In this document: positions 1 through 9,380 of the stretch, piece after piece
Numbering within the stretch: the first letter of the stretch is position 1
How the letters are laid out: each line of letters starts with the position of its first letter
From: Oryzomicrobium terrae
GTDB taxonomy: Bacteria; Pseudomonadota; Gammaproteobacteria; Burkholderiales; Rhodocyclaceae
Assembly (NCBI RefSeq): GCF_008274805.1
Contig: NZ_CP022579.1
Location: 3,348,001 to 3,412,000, forward strand
DNA: 64,000 bases
Direction: 5' to 3'
Notes under the pieces: generated by a model
The model's input: only the letters and a program-made list of their open reading frames with translations
What the model was told of the DNA's origin: nothing
Databases searched by the model: none
Made by a program: the position numbers and the translations under genes

Positions 1-847
1 GACCCAGCAGCTGAGCCTGACCATGGGAGGACGTAGCCAGAGCATGAGCCAATCGGCCAATCAGGCTGAATTTGGGCTCCAATCTGCCATGGCGGGCCGG
101 TCCAATCGCACCCGCAACGCTTACGACATCGGCCTGGCCTACGCTCAGGACGCCTGGCGGGTGTACGGCAAGACCGGTACCACGTTCCGCTTTGCCAACA
201 TCGACGAATTGTTCGGCAACCCCTTTGGCACCACTCCGTTCTTCGCCGGCAACATCCACCCCCAGCACGGCACCATCCAGGAGGTGGGCGGCAGCCTGAA
301 ACTAGGCGCCTGGAGCACCAAGCTGTCCTTCTCCCGCCTCGATCTGACCGATGAAATCGGCTACGACCCGAGCAACTACACCAACACCAACTTCAAGCCT
401 ACCCGGCGTGACAGCGCCAACTTTGAACTCGAGTGGAAAGCCAGCGACCGCTGGAACAACCGCTTCACCTACACCTACCTGGACGCCACTTTCCGCAGCG
501 GCGCCAACGCCGGCAAGACCGTGCCCCTGGCCCCCCGGGACCAGGCGACGCTGCAGAGCACCTGGAAGGGGGGAGCCTGGGGCACCTATTCGCTGGCGGC
601 GCGCTACGTCGGCAACCGTCGTCTGGACGGCGACTTTGCCAACCAGCAAAGCTGGCTGGCCGGGTACTTCACCGCCGACTTGCAGGGGTCCTGGACGGTG
701 CAGAAGGTGACACTGACCGCCAAGCTGCTCAACGCCCTGGACAAGAAGTACTCGCCCTACGCTTACTTTCAAGCCTACGACAGCACCATTAACTACTACC
801 CCGCCGACGGCCGTACCGCCTACGTCTCGGCCCGCTACGACTTCTAA
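1..847 (+). CDS. TonB-dependent outer-membrane receptor, C-terminal part (5' cut by window)
   Basis: The reading frame is open from the first bases of the window, so the true start lies outside it and about 280 C-terminal residues are visible. They show alternating amphipathic beta-strands of a TonB-dependent receptor barrel: FRFANIDELFGNPFGTT is the usual barrel motif (compare FRAPSIYDLY in the next gene), and the chain ends in YVSARYDF with the terminal aromatic residue typical of outer-membrane proteins. Only 9 bp separate it from a second TonB receptor, followed by BtuC/BtuD-type genes, so uptake of a corrinoid or related chelate is the likely role. The plug and signal peptide are not visible, so the substrate cannot be judged from this part alone. 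Confidence 0.85.
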   Translation, partial: TQQLSLTMGGRSQSMSQSANQAEFGLQSAMAGRSNRTRNAYDIGLAYAQDAWRVYGKTGTTFRFANIDELFGNPFGTTPFFAGNIHPQHGTIQEVGGSLKLGAWSTKLSFSRLDLTDEIGYDPSNYTNTNFKPTRRDSANFELEWKASDRWNNRFTYTYLDATFRSGANAGKTVPLAPRDQATLQSTWKGGAWGTYSLAARYVGNRRLDGDFANQQSWLAGYFTADLQGSWTVQKVTLTAKLLNALDKKYSPYAYFQAYDSTINYYPADGRTAYVSARYDF

Positions 848-856
848 GACCGCTTC

Positions 857-3046
857 ATGAGCCGCCCCACCCCAACCTCCCTGGCCGCCCTCTCCTCCCT
901 TGGCCTGGCGGCCGGATGCGCCATCGGCCCGATCGCCCCGGTCTGGGCCGATGAAGCCGAGCTGGCTCCGGTCACCGTCACCGCCTCCCGGGCGCCGGTG
1001 CGCCTCGACCATGCCACCGGGCAGATCGAAGTCGTCACCCGGGAAGAGATCGAGGCGCGCAACCCCGGCCGCCTGACCGACATCCTCAACCTGCTGCCCG
1101 GGGTGTTCACCTCTCCGGGCAAGGGGATGCTGCAACCGAGCCCGGGGTTCGCCCTGCGCGGCATGCCCGACGACCGTCGCACCCTGGTGCTGGTGGACGG
1201 CCTGCCCCTCAACGACGGCTATTCCGGCAGTTCCAGCCTGGGCGGCCTGTCGCCGGACCTGGTGGATCAGGCCGAGGTGCTCTACGGGCCGATGTCGTCC
1301 CTGTACGGCGGCAACGCCATGGGCGGGGTGATCAACTTCGTCACGCGCATGCCGACCAAGACCGAGTTCAAGCTGCGCGCCGGTTACGGCAACCCCTTCG
1401 AGGCCGGCAAGGCCCCGGAAGGCGTGCGGAAGGTTTTCGGCTCCGCCGGAACCCGGCTGGACAACGGGCTATCCCTGCTGATCACCGCCAACTGGGCCGC
1501 CACCGACGGCTACAAGAGCGACTGGGTGACCTCCACCGCCAACACCAACGGCGCCCGCTACATGACCGGCAAGGACGGCAAGCCCGGCTACCTCTACGGC
1601 AAGAAGGGCGACAACACCTGGGACGAGGACGGTGCCGCGATAAAGCTGGAGCAGCGCCTCTCCGACGGCAGCCGTTGGCGGCTGGGCTGGCAGCGCCAAC
1701 GCTACGACTACGGCTACGACCGCAGCCCGGAAACCTATCTGCGTAAGCCGGGCGGCCTACCGGACTACGGTTCCACCCCATCCCTGTTTGCCGGCGGAAA
1801 CGGTGGTTTTGAACGCAATCTCTTCCACGCAGGCTTCGACACCGACCTGGGCATCGGCCGCCTCAACGTGCTGGCGAGCTACAACAACGTGGTCAGCAAC
1901 TACTACGTGACGCCCACGGGCAACGTCAGCGGCGGCGCGGGACGCATCTCAGACTCCCCCGCGCAGAGCGCCTCCCTGGACGCCTACTGGACGGCCCCCC
2001 TGGGCCGGCACGTCCTGACCACCGGCGTCGCCCTGCGCCGTGACGACGCCGACAACAAGGACTACAGCCTGTCCAACTGGACCAACCCGGGCAGCAAGAC
2101 CAGCCTCTATGCCCAAGCCTCGGGGCGCACCACCCTGATCGCCGCCTACGCCCAGGACGAGTGGAGCATCACCGACCGGCTCACCGCCCAGCTCGGCGCC
2201 CGCTACGACTATTGGAAGAACGAGGACGGCAGCATCCGTACTCCGGGCTGGCCGGCGGCCAGCCAGATCAACGCGGATTACGCCAGCCGCTCCGCCTCGG
2301 CCCTGAGCCCCAAGGCCGGCCTGGCCTTCAAGGCCAGCGACAGCCTCAGCCTGCGCGCCTCGGCCGGTTCGGCCTTCCGCGCCCCGAGCATCTACGACCT
2401 GTACCGCACCACCCGGGTCACCTACAACATCATGGCCAACCCCGAGCTCAAACCGGAAAAGGTGCGCACCTGGGAAGTGGGCGCCGACTGGAAGCCCTGG
2501 CAAGGGGGCGAGGCCAAGCTGACCTACTTCGAGAACGACCTGCGCGACCTGGTCTACGTGCGCGGCTCCTCCGGCACGCGCTACCGGGACAACCTGGAGC
2601 GGGCCGAAAGCCGCGGCGTCACCGTCTCCCTGGCGCAGCGCTTCTCCGTCGCCGGCTTCGACAGCCGGGCCTTCGCCAGCGTCACCTACACCGACAGCGC
2701 GGTGAAGGAAAACAGCCACGCGCCGGCCTCGGTTGGCAAGCAGCTGACCTTCCTGCCCAAGAAGCAGGCCACGGTAGGCCTCGAAACCCGGCGCGGGGCC
2801 TGGACCCTGGCCACCTCGGGGCGCTACGCCAGCAAGCAGTACGCCACCGACGACAACAGCGATGTCGCCACCAACGTCTATGGCGTTTACGATGCGTACT
2901 TTGTCGTCGATGCCAAGGTCGCCTACCGCATCGACCGCAACGTGTCGGTGTCGCTGGCTATCGACAACCTGACCAACCGCGACTACTTCTCCCTCTACCC
3001 GGCAACCGGCCGCAGCTGGTTCGCCGCCGTGGCCCTGGATTATTGA
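857..3046 (+). CDS. btuB: TonB-dependent receptor, BtuB-like (probable cobalamin/corrinoid receptor)
   Basis: A 729-residue complete receptor. Residues 1-31 look like an export signal ending near PVWA-DEAE. The TonB-box-like segment ELAPVTVTASR follows, then a plug domain (about 40-170; GFALRGMPDDRRTLVLVDG, YGPMSSLYGGNAMGGVINF) and a 22-strand-type barrel with FRAPSIYDLYRTT. The chain ends in AVALDY, with Tyr instead of the commoner Phe. It sits upstream of a FecCD/BtuC permease and a BtuD-type ATPase, and cobO and cobB follow, so transport of vitamin B12 or a precursor across the outer membrane is the best reading. An iron-siderophore receptor is possible, because FecCD permeases serve both. 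The gene symbol rests on context. Confidence 0.85.
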   Translation: MSRPTPTSLAALSSLGLAAGCAIGPIAPVWADEAELAPVTVTASRAPVRLDHATGQIEVVTREEIEARNPGRLTDILNLLPGVFTSPGKGMLQPSPGFALRGMPDDRRTLVLVDGLPLNDGYSGSSSLGGLSPDLVDQAEVLYGPMSSLYGGNAMGGVINFVTRMPTKTEFKLRAGYGNPFEAGKAPEGVRKVFGSAGTRLDNGLSLLITANWAATDGYKSDWVTSTANTNGARYMTGKDGKPGYLYGKKGDNTWDEDGAAIKLEQRLSDGSRWRLGWQRQRYDYGYDRSPETYLRKPGGLPDYGSTPSLFAGGNGGFERNLFHAGFDTDLGIGRLNVLASYNNVVSNYYVTPTGNVSGGAGRISDSPAQSASLDAYWTAPLGRHVLTTGVALRRDDADNKDYSLSNWTNPGSKTSLYAQASGRTTLIAAYAQDEWSITDRLTAQLGARYDYWKNEDGSIRTPGWPAASQINADYASRSASALSPKAGLAFKASDSLSLRASAGSAFRAPSIYDLYRTTRVTYNIMANPELKPEKVRTWEVGADWKPWQGGEAKLTYFENDLRDLVYVRGSSGTRYRDNLERAESRGVTVSLAQRFSVAGFDSRAFASVTYTDSAVKENSHAPASVGKQLTFLPKKQATVGLETRRGAWTLATSGRYASKQYATDDNSDVATNVYGVYDAYFVVDAKVAYRIDRNVSVSLAIDNLTNRDYFSLYPATGRSWFAAVALDY

Positions 3047-3074
3047 GCCAGCGCCGCCCTCCCGCCGACCTGCC

Positions 3075-4052
3075 ATGCCCACCCGCCGCCGCGCCCTGCT
3101 CGCCCTCGCCTGCCTGCTTCTACTCGCCCTCGCCAGCTTCGCCCTGGCCCTGGGCCTGGGCAGTGTGGCGGTGGATGGCCGGGACGTGCTGGCGGCACTG
3201 AGCGGCAGCGACTCCCCCGGGGCCGAGATCGTGCGCGCCCTGCGCCTGCCCCGGGCCATCGCCGGGTTTGCCTGCGGCGGGCTGCTCGCCCTGGCCGGAG
3301 CGCTGATGCAGGTACTGCTGCGCAACCCCCTGGCCGACCCTTACGTGCTGGGCATTTCCGGCGGTGCCGGGGTCGGGGCGCTGACCGCCATCCTGCTCGG
3401 CCTGTCGGTGCTCGGCCTGACCAGCTTTGCCTTCTGCGGCGCCATGGGCGCCATGCTGCTGGTCTTCGGCCTGGCCCGGGGTGACGGCAGCTGGACCCAG
3501 ACCCGGCTGCTGCTCACCGGGGTGATCGTCGCCGCCGGCTGCGGCGCCCTCGTGGCCCTGATGCTCACCATCGCGCCCGAATCCAAGCTGCGCGGCATGC
3601 TCTTCTGGCTGATGGGCGATCTCTCCCAGGCCGCCCATCCCTGGCTGCCGGCCCTCGCCCTGGGCGTCTGCCTGGCGGCGGCCCTGCCCTTCGCCCGGGA
3701 GCTCAACCTGCTCGCCCGGGGCCTGCTCCAGGCCCAGGCCATGGGGGTGTCGGTGCCCGTGGTGCGGCGCCTGATCTACGCCGTGGCCTCCCTGGCCACC
3801 GCCGTGGCGGTGACCTCGGCCGGTTCCATCGGCTTCGTCGGCCTGGTGGTGCCCCACCTGGCCCGCCTCGCCCTGGGCAACGACCAGCGCCTGCTGCTGC
3901 CGGCCTCGGTACTGGCCGGCGGCAGCCTGCTGGTGCTGGCCGATACCGCCGCCCGCACCATGGTGGCGCCGCTGCAATTGCCGGTGGGGGTCCTCACCGC
4001 CCTGATTGGCGTGCCGGTCTTCCTCTTCCTGCTGACGAGGCAACCGAAATGA
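3075..4052 (+). CDS. btuC: FecCD/BtuC-family ABC permease (probable cobalamin)
   Basis: A 325-residue very hydrophobic inner-membrane protein of the usual length for BtuC/FecCD permeases. Family signatures are visible: LRLPRAIAGFACGGLLALAG near the N-terminus, NPLADPYVLGISGGAGVGA in the first third, and GSIGFVGLVVPHLARL near the C-terminus, the coupling region that contacts the ATPase. It overlaps the next gene by four bases (ATGA), so the two are translationally coupled. No periplasmic binding protein (BtuF type) lies in the visible operon and it must be supplied elsewhere. Cobalamin specificity is inferred from cobO and cobB downstream; an iron-chelate permease would look much the same. Confidence 0.88.
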   Translation: MPTRRRALLALACLLLLALASFALALGLGSVAVDGRDVLAALSGSDSPGAEIVRALRLPRAIAGFACGGLLALAGALMQVLLRNPLADPYVLGISGGAGVGALTAILLGLSVLGLTSFAFCGAMGAMLLVFGLARGDGSWTQTRLLLTGVIVAAGCGALVALMLTIAPESKLRGMLFWLMGDLSQAAHPWLPALALGVCLAAALPFARELNLLARGLLQAQAMGVSVPVVRRLIYAVASLATAVAVTSAGSIGFVGLVVPHLARLALGNDQRLLLPASVLAGGSLLVLADTAARTMVAPLQLPVGVLTALIGVPVFLFLLTRQPK

Positions 4053-4819
4053 GCGCCCCCCTGCTGGAAACCCGGGGCCTGACGGTGACCGTGGGCGAGC
4101 ACACCGTGACCCGGGATCTCGACCTGCGCCTGGCCCGCGGCGAACGGCTGGCCATTCTCGGCCGCAACGGTGCCGGCAAATCCACCCTGCTGGCCACCCT
4201 GGCCGGGCTGCGCCCCGCCGCCGGCGGCGAAGTCCGTCTCGACGACCGCCCCTACCCGGCCCTGAGCGCCCGGGAGGCCGCCCTGCGGCGTGGCTGGTTG
4301 GCCCAGACCGCCCCCGACCCGTTCGCCACCACCGTGCTGGAAACGGCCCTGACCGGCCGTCACCCCCACCTGGGCCGCTGGGAGTGGGAGTCCGCCGCCG
4401 ATGCGACCCTGGCCCGGGCCGCCCTGGCCAAGGTCGGCCTGGGCGGTTTCGACCAGCGCCAGGTGGCGACCCTCTCCGGCGGCGAGCGCCAGCGCCTCGG
4501 CCTGGCCACCCTGCTCACCCAGGCGCCGTCCCTGTACCTGCTCGACGAACCCCTCGCCCACCTGGACCTCAACCACCAGATCGCCAGCCTGGAACTGCTC
4601 GCCCGCCAGGCCGAAGCGGGGGCCGGGGTGGTGATGGTGCTGCACGACCCGGGCCTGGCCGCGCGCTACTGCGACCGGGCCCTGCTGGTGTTCGGCGACG
4701 GCACCGTGACGCAAGGCCCCTGCGACCAGGTGCTGACCGCCCGCACCCTGTCCTGCCTGTACGGCTACCCGCTCAAGGAGCTGGCCGACGGCGGCCGACG
4801 CTGGTTCGTGCCGGCCTGA
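4049..4819 (+). CDS. btuD: ABC transporter ATP-binding protein, BtuD-type
   Basis: A 256-residue nucleotide-binding subunit. Walker A (GRNGAGKST, about residue 34-42), the LSGGERQR signature (about 146) and Walker B LYLLDEPLAHLD are all intact, as is the switch His in VLHDPGLAA. The start codon lies inside the stop of the permease gene. It would energise the permease for import of cobalamin or a corrinoid. The C-terminal LSCLYGYPLKEL resembles the end of cobalamin/haemin ATPases of the FepC/BtuD group. Confidence 0.9.
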   Translation: MSAPLLETRGLTVTVGEHTVTRDLDLRLARGERLAILGRNGAGKSTLLATLAGLRPAAGGEVRLDDRPYPALSAREAALRRGWLAQTAPDPFATTVLETALTGRHPHLGRWEWESAADATLARAALAKVGLGGFDQRQVATLSGGERQRLGLATLLTQAPSLYLLDEPLAHLDLNHQIASLELLARQAEAGAGVVMVLHDPGLAARYCDRALLVFGDGTVTQGPCDQVLTARTLSCLYGYPLKELADGGRRWFVPA

Positions 4820-4880
4820 CGCCCGTTCAACCACCACTCCAGAGCGGCACCAGCCGCCATCGCCTCCCCGAAGGACCCCC

Positions 4881-5561
4881 ATGAGCGACACCCAGACGCC
4901 CCCCTCCGCCGATTCCATTGCTTCCATCGGTTCCATCGATTCCACCGACGCCGGCCGGGACGCCCGCCACATCGCCCGCATGCAGCGCAAGAAGGACGTG
5001 GTGGATGCCAAGATCGCCGCTGCCCAGGACGAGCGCGGCGTGCTGGTGGTCAACACCGGCAACGGCAAGGGCAAGTCCTCCGCCGCCTTCGGCGTGGTCG
5101 CCCGGGCCCTCGGCCACGACTTCTCGGTGGCAGTGGTGCAGTTCGTCAAGAGCCGTTCCGACACCGGCGAAGAGGGCTTCTACCGCAAGGTCGCCGACCT
5201 CTGCCCCGGCCAGCTCACCTGGCACGTGATGGGCGAGGGCTTCACCTGGGAAACCCAGGACCCGGCCCGGGACGCCAAGGCCGCCCAGGCCGCCTGGACC
5301 CTGGCGCGCCAGTACCTGCGCGACCCCGGCGTGGACCTGGTGGTGCTCGACGAACTGACCTACGCCTTCAAGTACGGCTGGCTGGCCCTGGACGAGGTGC
5401 TCGCCGACCTGGCCGCCCGCCCGGCCCTGCAGCACGTGGTGATCACCGGCCGGGCCGCGCCCGAAGGGCTGGTGGCCGCTGCCGACACGGTCACCGAGAT
5501 GACCCTGGTCAAGCATGCCTTCAAGGCCGGGGTGAAGGCCATGCCCGGCGTGGAGTTCTGA
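4881..5561 (+). CDS. cobO: Cob(I)yrinic acid a,c-diamide adenosyltransferase
   Basis: A 226-residue protein of the CobO/BtuR/CobA adenosyltransferase family. It transfers the adenosyl group of ATP to the reduced cobalt of corrinoids in the cytoplasm. The altered P-loop NTGNGKGKSS (about residue 55-64) is diagnostic, followed by VVQFVKS, WHVMGEGFTWETQD and LVVLDELTYAFKYGWL. The N-terminal 40 residues are charged and carry a serine/isoleucine-rich repeat (SIASIGSIDSTDAG) not needed for catalysis. It lies 61 bp after the ATPase and the product would feed the same pathway as cobB downstream. Confidence 0.94.
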   Translation: MSDTQTPPSADSIASIGSIDSTDAGRDARHIARMQRKKDVVDAKIAAAQDERGVLVVNTGNGKGKSSAAFGVVARALGHDFSVAVVQFVKSRSDTGEEGFYRKVADLCPGQLTWHVMGEGFTWETQDPARDAKAAQAAWTLARQYLRDPGVDLVVLDELTYAFKYGWLALDEVLADLAARPALQHVVITGRAAPEGLVAAADTVTEMTLVKHAFKAGVKAMPGVEF

Positions 5562-5674
5562 CCCGGCCGGGCCCCGGCGCGCGGCCCATGGCGCGGGATC
5601 GCCGGCCGTCCCGGCGCCCCGACGTGCGCTCCCCATGGCCGCATACGGATCACCCCCCATCGCCAAACCCTAGC

Positions 5675-5790
5675 AGGGACGGGCATCTTCACGATGCATG
5701 TCCGAATAACAAGGCCTGGCGCGGCTCTCCAGCCATGTCCTTTGTAGAGCCACTATCCATGCGGGTTTCCAGCCACCCACTTTCGCTTTC
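5675..5790. repeat. Degenerate REP-like tandem repeats between cobO and cobB
   Basis: Three related units of roughly 37 bases fill most of the 232-bp gap between cobO and cobB. The middle unit (5708-5739) contains AAGGCCTGGCGCGGCTCTCC, which matches the core of repeats at 11.9, 25.4 and 36.7 kb. The third unit repeats the pattern GCGGGTTTCCAGCCA just before cobB. There is no open frame here, and I do not see the conserved boxes of a cobalamin riboswitch. Confidence 0.5.
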
Positions 5791-5793
5791 GCC

Positions 5794-7098
5794 ATGACCG
5801 CCCCCCTTTCCGTCCCCGCCCTGTTGATCGCCGCCCCCGCCTCGGGCCAGGGCAAGACCACCATCACCGCCGCCCTGGCCCGGCTGCACGCCCGCCAGGG
5901 CCGCCGGGTGCGGGTGTTCAAGTGCGGCCCGGACTTCCTCGATCCCCAGATCCACCAGGTGGCCAGCGGCGCCCCCTGCGAGAACATCGACTTCCGCATG
6001 TGCGGCGAGGCCGACGCCCGCTGGCGCCTGGCCCGGGCCGCCCGGGAGGCGGACCTGATCCTGGTCGAAGGGGTGATGGGCCTGCACGACGGCGAGCCCT
6101 CCGCCGCCGAGCTGGCCCGGCGCCTCGGCCTGCCGGTGCTGCTGGTGCTGGACGCCGCCGCCATGGCCGGGTCCTTCGGCGCCGTGGCCTGGGGGCTCAA
6201 GCACTACCGGGCCGACCAGGGCGGCGGCGCGCCGATTTCCGCCGTGCTGGCCAACCGGGTCGGCAGCGCCTACCACGGCGAACTGTGCCGCAAGACCCTG
6301 CCCGAAGACATCGCCTGGGTCGGCGCCCTGCCCCGGGACGCCGAAATGGCCCTGCCGGAGCGCCACCTGGGCCTCTTGCCGGCCGCCGAGATCGCCGGGC
6401 TGGACACCTGCCTGGAACGCCTCGCCGACCTGCTCGCTGACACCCCGGCGGCCGACCTGCCGCCGCCGGTGGCCATTGCCGACGCCCCTCCGCCCGCGGT
6501 GCCGCCGCTGCTGGCCGGACGCACCATCGCGGTGGCCGCCGATGCCGCCTTCTGCTTCGCCTACCCGGCCAACCGGGAATGCCTGATGGCCCTGGGCGCC
6601 ACCCTGGTGGACTTCTCCCCCCTGCACGACGCCGCCCTGCCCCCCTGCGACGCGGTGTGGCTGCCCGGCGGCTACCCGGAACTGCACGGCCCGGCGCTCA
6701 CCACCAACCGGGCCATGGCCGCGGCGCTTTCCACCCACGTCGGCGCGGGCAAGCCGCTCCTGGCCGAATGCGGCGGGATGATGGCCTGCTTCGAGCAAAT
6801 CGTGACGGTGGACGGCGAACGCCACCAAGGCTTCGCCCTGCTGCCCGGCGAGAGCGCCATGCAGCGCAAGCTCTCCGCCCTGGGCATGCAGCAGGCCGAG
6901 CTGCCGGAAGGCCGCCTCACCGGCCACACCTTCCACTACTCGCGCAGCACCACGCCCCTGACACCGCTCACCCAGGCCGAGCGCCCCGACGGGCGCCCGG
7001 GGGAGCCGGTGTACCGGGTCGGCAGCCTGACCGCCTCGTACGTGCACTGGTATTTCCCGGCCAACCCGGCGGCGGTGGCCCGGCTGCTCGGCGCCTGA
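5794..7098 (+). CDS. cobB: Cobyrinic acid a,c-diamide synthase (CobB/CbiA)
   Basis: A 434-residue glutamine-dependent amidotransferase that amidates the a and c side chains of (hydrogeno)cobyrinic acid in cobalamin synthesis. The N-terminal ATP-binding domain has the dethiobiotin-synthetase-like P-loop APASGQGKTTITAAL (about residue 11-25) and KCGPDFLDPQIHQ. The C-terminal class I glutaminase domain carries the nucleophile Cys in LLAECGGMMAC (about residue 326-336), GYPEL before it and a late His in GHTFHYS. Length matches the family. The gene is separated from cobO by a repeat-filled gap, so it may have its own promoter. No other corrin-ring genes are visible, so salvage or partial synthesis is suggested by this window alone. 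Confidence 0.93.
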   Translation: MTAPLSVPALLIAAPASGQGKTTITAALARLHARQGRRVRVFKCGPDFLDPQIHQVASGAPCENIDFRMCGEADARWRLARAAREADLILVEGVMGLHDGEPSAAELARRLGLPVLLVLDAAAMAGSFGAVAWGLKHYRADQGGGAPISAVLANRVGSAYHGELCRKTLPEDIAWVGALPRDAEMALPERHLGLLPAAEIAGLDTCLERLADLLADTPAADLPPPVAIADAPPPAVPPLLAGRTIAVAADAAFCFAYPANRECLMALGATLVDFSPLHDAALPPCDAVWLPGGYPELHGPALTTNRAMAAALSTHVGAGKPLLAECGGMMACFEQIVTVDGERHQGFALLPGESAMQRKLSALGMQQAELPEGRLTGHTFHYSRSTTPLTPLTQAERPDGRPGEPVYRVGSLTASYVHWYFPANPAAVARLLGA

Positions 7099-7256
7099 GG
7101 CGAAATCGCCGACAGCCCCACCAGCAGCCCGCACGGCCAACCCCGGGCAATTCCATTGGCATCGACAGAAACCACAGGTTTGCCATTCCCGGGTGCGGCA
7201 AGTACCCTTTAGGGTTCGCTTGGACTCTTCGCCAACCAGAACACATTGGAGAACGT

Positions 7257-8411
7257 ATGCGCTTCCTGCCCAAAACCCTTGCCCTCGTGAGCGCCCTGGC
7301 CTGTGCCGGGCTGGCCCAGGCCGCCGACATCAAGATCGGCGTGGCCGCCGCCCTGACCGGCGGTGCCGCCCAGTACGGCGTTTCGATCCGCAACGGCTTC
7401 CAGCTGGCCGCCGAGGAGATCAACGCCAAGGGTGGCATCAACGGCAACAAGATCCAGCTCGTCATCGAAGACGAGCAGGGCAAGAAGGAAGAAGGCATCA
7501 ACGTCTTCAAGAAGCTGATTTTTCAGGACAAGGTGCTGATGGTCTTCGGCCCCACCCTGTCCAACTCCATGTTCGCCGCCGGCCCCGTGGCCAACGCCGC
7601 CAAGACCGTGGTGTTCGGCACCTCCGTCACCGCCAACGGCATCACCGACATCGGTCCCTACGTGTTCCGCAACTCGGTGATGGAATCCGACGTGCTGCCG
7701 GTGACGGTGGCCACCGCCACCAAGCACTACAAGCTGAAGAAAGTCGCCGTCATCTACGGTAACGACGACGCCTTCACCAAGAGCGGCTACGACGTCTTCA
7801 AGAAGGTGCTGGAAGACCAGAAGCTGCCGGTCACCACCACCGAGACCTACGTCAAGGGCGATGTGGACTTCAAGGCCCAGCTGACCAAGATCAAGGGCTC
7901 CAACCCGGATGCCGTGGTCTGCTCCTGCCTGGCCGAAGAAGCCGCCAACATCATGCTGCAGGCCCGGGGCCTGGGCATCAAGGTGCCGTTCATCGGCGGC
8001 AACGGCTTCAATTCGCCCAAGCTGTTCGAGATTTCCAAGCTGGCCGGTGAAGGCACCTTCGTCGGCAGCCCCTGGTCCAACACCAACCCGGCGCCCGCCA
8101 ACAAGGCCTTCGTTGCTTCCTACGTGAAGAAGTACAACGCCGAGCCCAACCAGTTCGCCGCCCAGGCCTTCGACGCCCTGCACGTGGCCGCCGCCGCCCT
8201 GCAGGAAGTGAAGCTCTCCGGCGACGTTAACACCGACCGCGAGGCCCTCAAGAACGCCCTGCCCAAGGCCACCATCAACGGCGCCACCGGCCCCTTCAAG
8301 TTCCGCGCCGCCGTCACCAAGACCGGCAAGCCCGGCGGCTGGGATGCGGACCAGAAGCCTTTCATCTATGTGGTCAAGGGAGGCAAGTTCACCGCCTTCG
8401 ACGGGAAGTAA
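7257..8411 (+). CDS. livK: ABC transporter periplasmic binding protein, LivK/Leu-Ile-Val type
   Basis: 384 residues. Start chosen at ATG 7257, preceded by TTGGAGAACGT; it opens with a clear signal peptide (MRFLPKTLALVSALACAGLAQA-ADIK). The mature part has the type I periplasmic binding fold of the branched-chain amino acid/amide family (IKIGVAAALTGGAAQYG, ELAAEEINAKGGINGNKI-like segment, VFGPTLSNSMFAAGP). It is the first gene of a five-gene importer operon. The exact ligand (branched-chain amino acids, amides, urea or aromatic acids) cannot be read from the sequence. Confidence 0.92.
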   Translation: MRFLPKTLALVSALACAGLAQAADIKIGVAAALTGGAAQYGVSIRNGFQLAAEEINAKGGINGNKIQLVIEDEQGKKEEGINVFKKLIFQDKVLMVFGPTLSNSMFAAGPVANAAKTVVFGTSVTANGITDIGPYVFRNSVMESDVLPVTVATATKHYKLKKVAVIYGNDDAFTKSGYDVFKKVLEDQKLPVTTTETYVKGDVDFKAQLTKIKGSNPDAVVCSCLAEEAANIMLQARGLGIKVPFIGGNGFNSPKLFEISKLAGEGTFVGSPWSNTNPAPANKAFVASYVKKYNAEPNQFAAQAFDALHVAAAALQEVKLSGDVNTDREALKNALPKATINGATGPFKFRAAVTKTGKPGGWDADQKPFIYVVKGGKFTAFDGK

Positions 8412-8443
8412 GCGACTGTCCGCGTAAGCCCGTCTTACCCATC

Positions 8444-8475
8444 AATGCGGGGCCGATGAAAATCAGCCCCGCATT
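8444..8475 (+). terminator. Intercistronic hairpin livK-livH (partial terminator/RNA stabiliser)
   Basis: A perfect 10-bp inverted repeat (AATGCGGGGC / GCCCCGCATT) with a 12-base loop lies in the 87-bp gap after the binding-protein gene. There is no U tract. Such hairpins commonly let the binding protein be made in excess over the membrane subunits. Confidence 0.6.
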
Positions 8476-8498
8476 GCATTTGCAACTGGAATTTCCCC

Positions 8499-9380
8499 AT
8501 GCTTGAACAACAACTCCTCAACGCCCTGACGCTCGGCAGCGTCTACGCGTTGTTCGCCCTGGGTTTCACCCTGGTGTTCGGCGTGCTGGCGGTGATCAAC
8601 CTCTCCCACGGAGCGGTGTTCATGGTCGGCAGCTACGCCGCCCTGGCCATGGTCAGCCACCTCAACGCCCCCCTGTGGGCCGCCCTGCTCGGCGCCATGG
8701 TGGTCAGCGGCACCGTCGGCCTGCTGGTGGACGTGCTAGTACTCAAGCCCCTGCGCGCCCGCAACGCCCCCCACCTGATTCCCATGATCGCCACCATCGG
8801 CGTCGGCATCATGCTGACCAGTGCCGCCCAGGGCCTGTTCGGCGCCGAGGTGCTGCGCTTCCCCGAGGACGTCATGCCCGCCGGCGAATTCATGGTCGGC
8901 GACGTGCATGTGCGGGCCCTAGAAATCGCCATCGTCGCCATCGCCTTCCTGCTCATGGCGGTGCTGTTCACCATCCTCAAGCGCACCCAGCTGGGCCGCG
9001 CCCTGCGGGCCATCGCCGAATCGCCCAAGGCCGCCTACCTGCTGGGCATCAACGTGGAAGGCCTGTTCCACATCACCTCCTTCGTCGCCGCCGCCCTGGG
9101 CGGTATCGCCGGGGTGCTGATCGGCCTCAACTTCAACGCCATCACCCCCTTCATGGGTCAGCCCATGCTGCACAAGGGCATCGCCGTGATCATCCTCGGC
9201 GGTATGGGCGACATCCGCGGCGCCCTGATCGGCGGCCTGTTCCTCGGCTTTGCCGAGGTCATCAGCAAGGCCTACCTGTCCAGCCAGATGGGCGATGCCG
9301 TGGCCTTCGGCCTGCTCTTCCTGATCCTGCTGGTCCGCCCCTCCGGCCTCTTCGGTCGCAAATTGGAGAGAAAAGCCTGA
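8499..9380 (+). CDS. livH: Branched-chain amino acid/amide ABC permease, LivH type
   Basis: 293 residues with about eight membrane segments. The N-terminus LLNALTLGSVYALFALGFTLVFGVLAVINLSHG is the typical LivH opening, and the EAA-like loop AIAESPKAAYLLGINVE contacts the ATPase. Its stop codon overlaps the start of livM (TGATG). It forms the inner-membrane channel with LivM. Confidence 0.94.
   Translation: MLEQQLLNALTLGSVYALFALGFTLVFGVLAVINLSHGAVFMVGSYAALAMVSHLNAPLWAALLGAMVVSGTVGLLVDVLVLKPLRARNAPHLIPMIATIGVGIMLTSAAQGLFGAEVLRFPEDVMPAGEFMVGDVHVRALEIAIVAIAFLLMAVLFTILKRTQLGRALRAIAESPKAAYLLGINVEGLFHITSFVAAALGGIAGVLIGLNFNAITPFMGQPMLHKGIAVIILGGMGDIRGALIGGLFLGFAEVISKAYLSSQMGDAVAFGLLFLILLVRPSGLFGRKLERKA

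Noticed and set aside
5562-5793. Possible cobalamin riboswitch before cobB
   Set aside because: A GCCACT string is present but the other conserved boxes of the B12 element are missing and the gap is filled by REP-like repeats.
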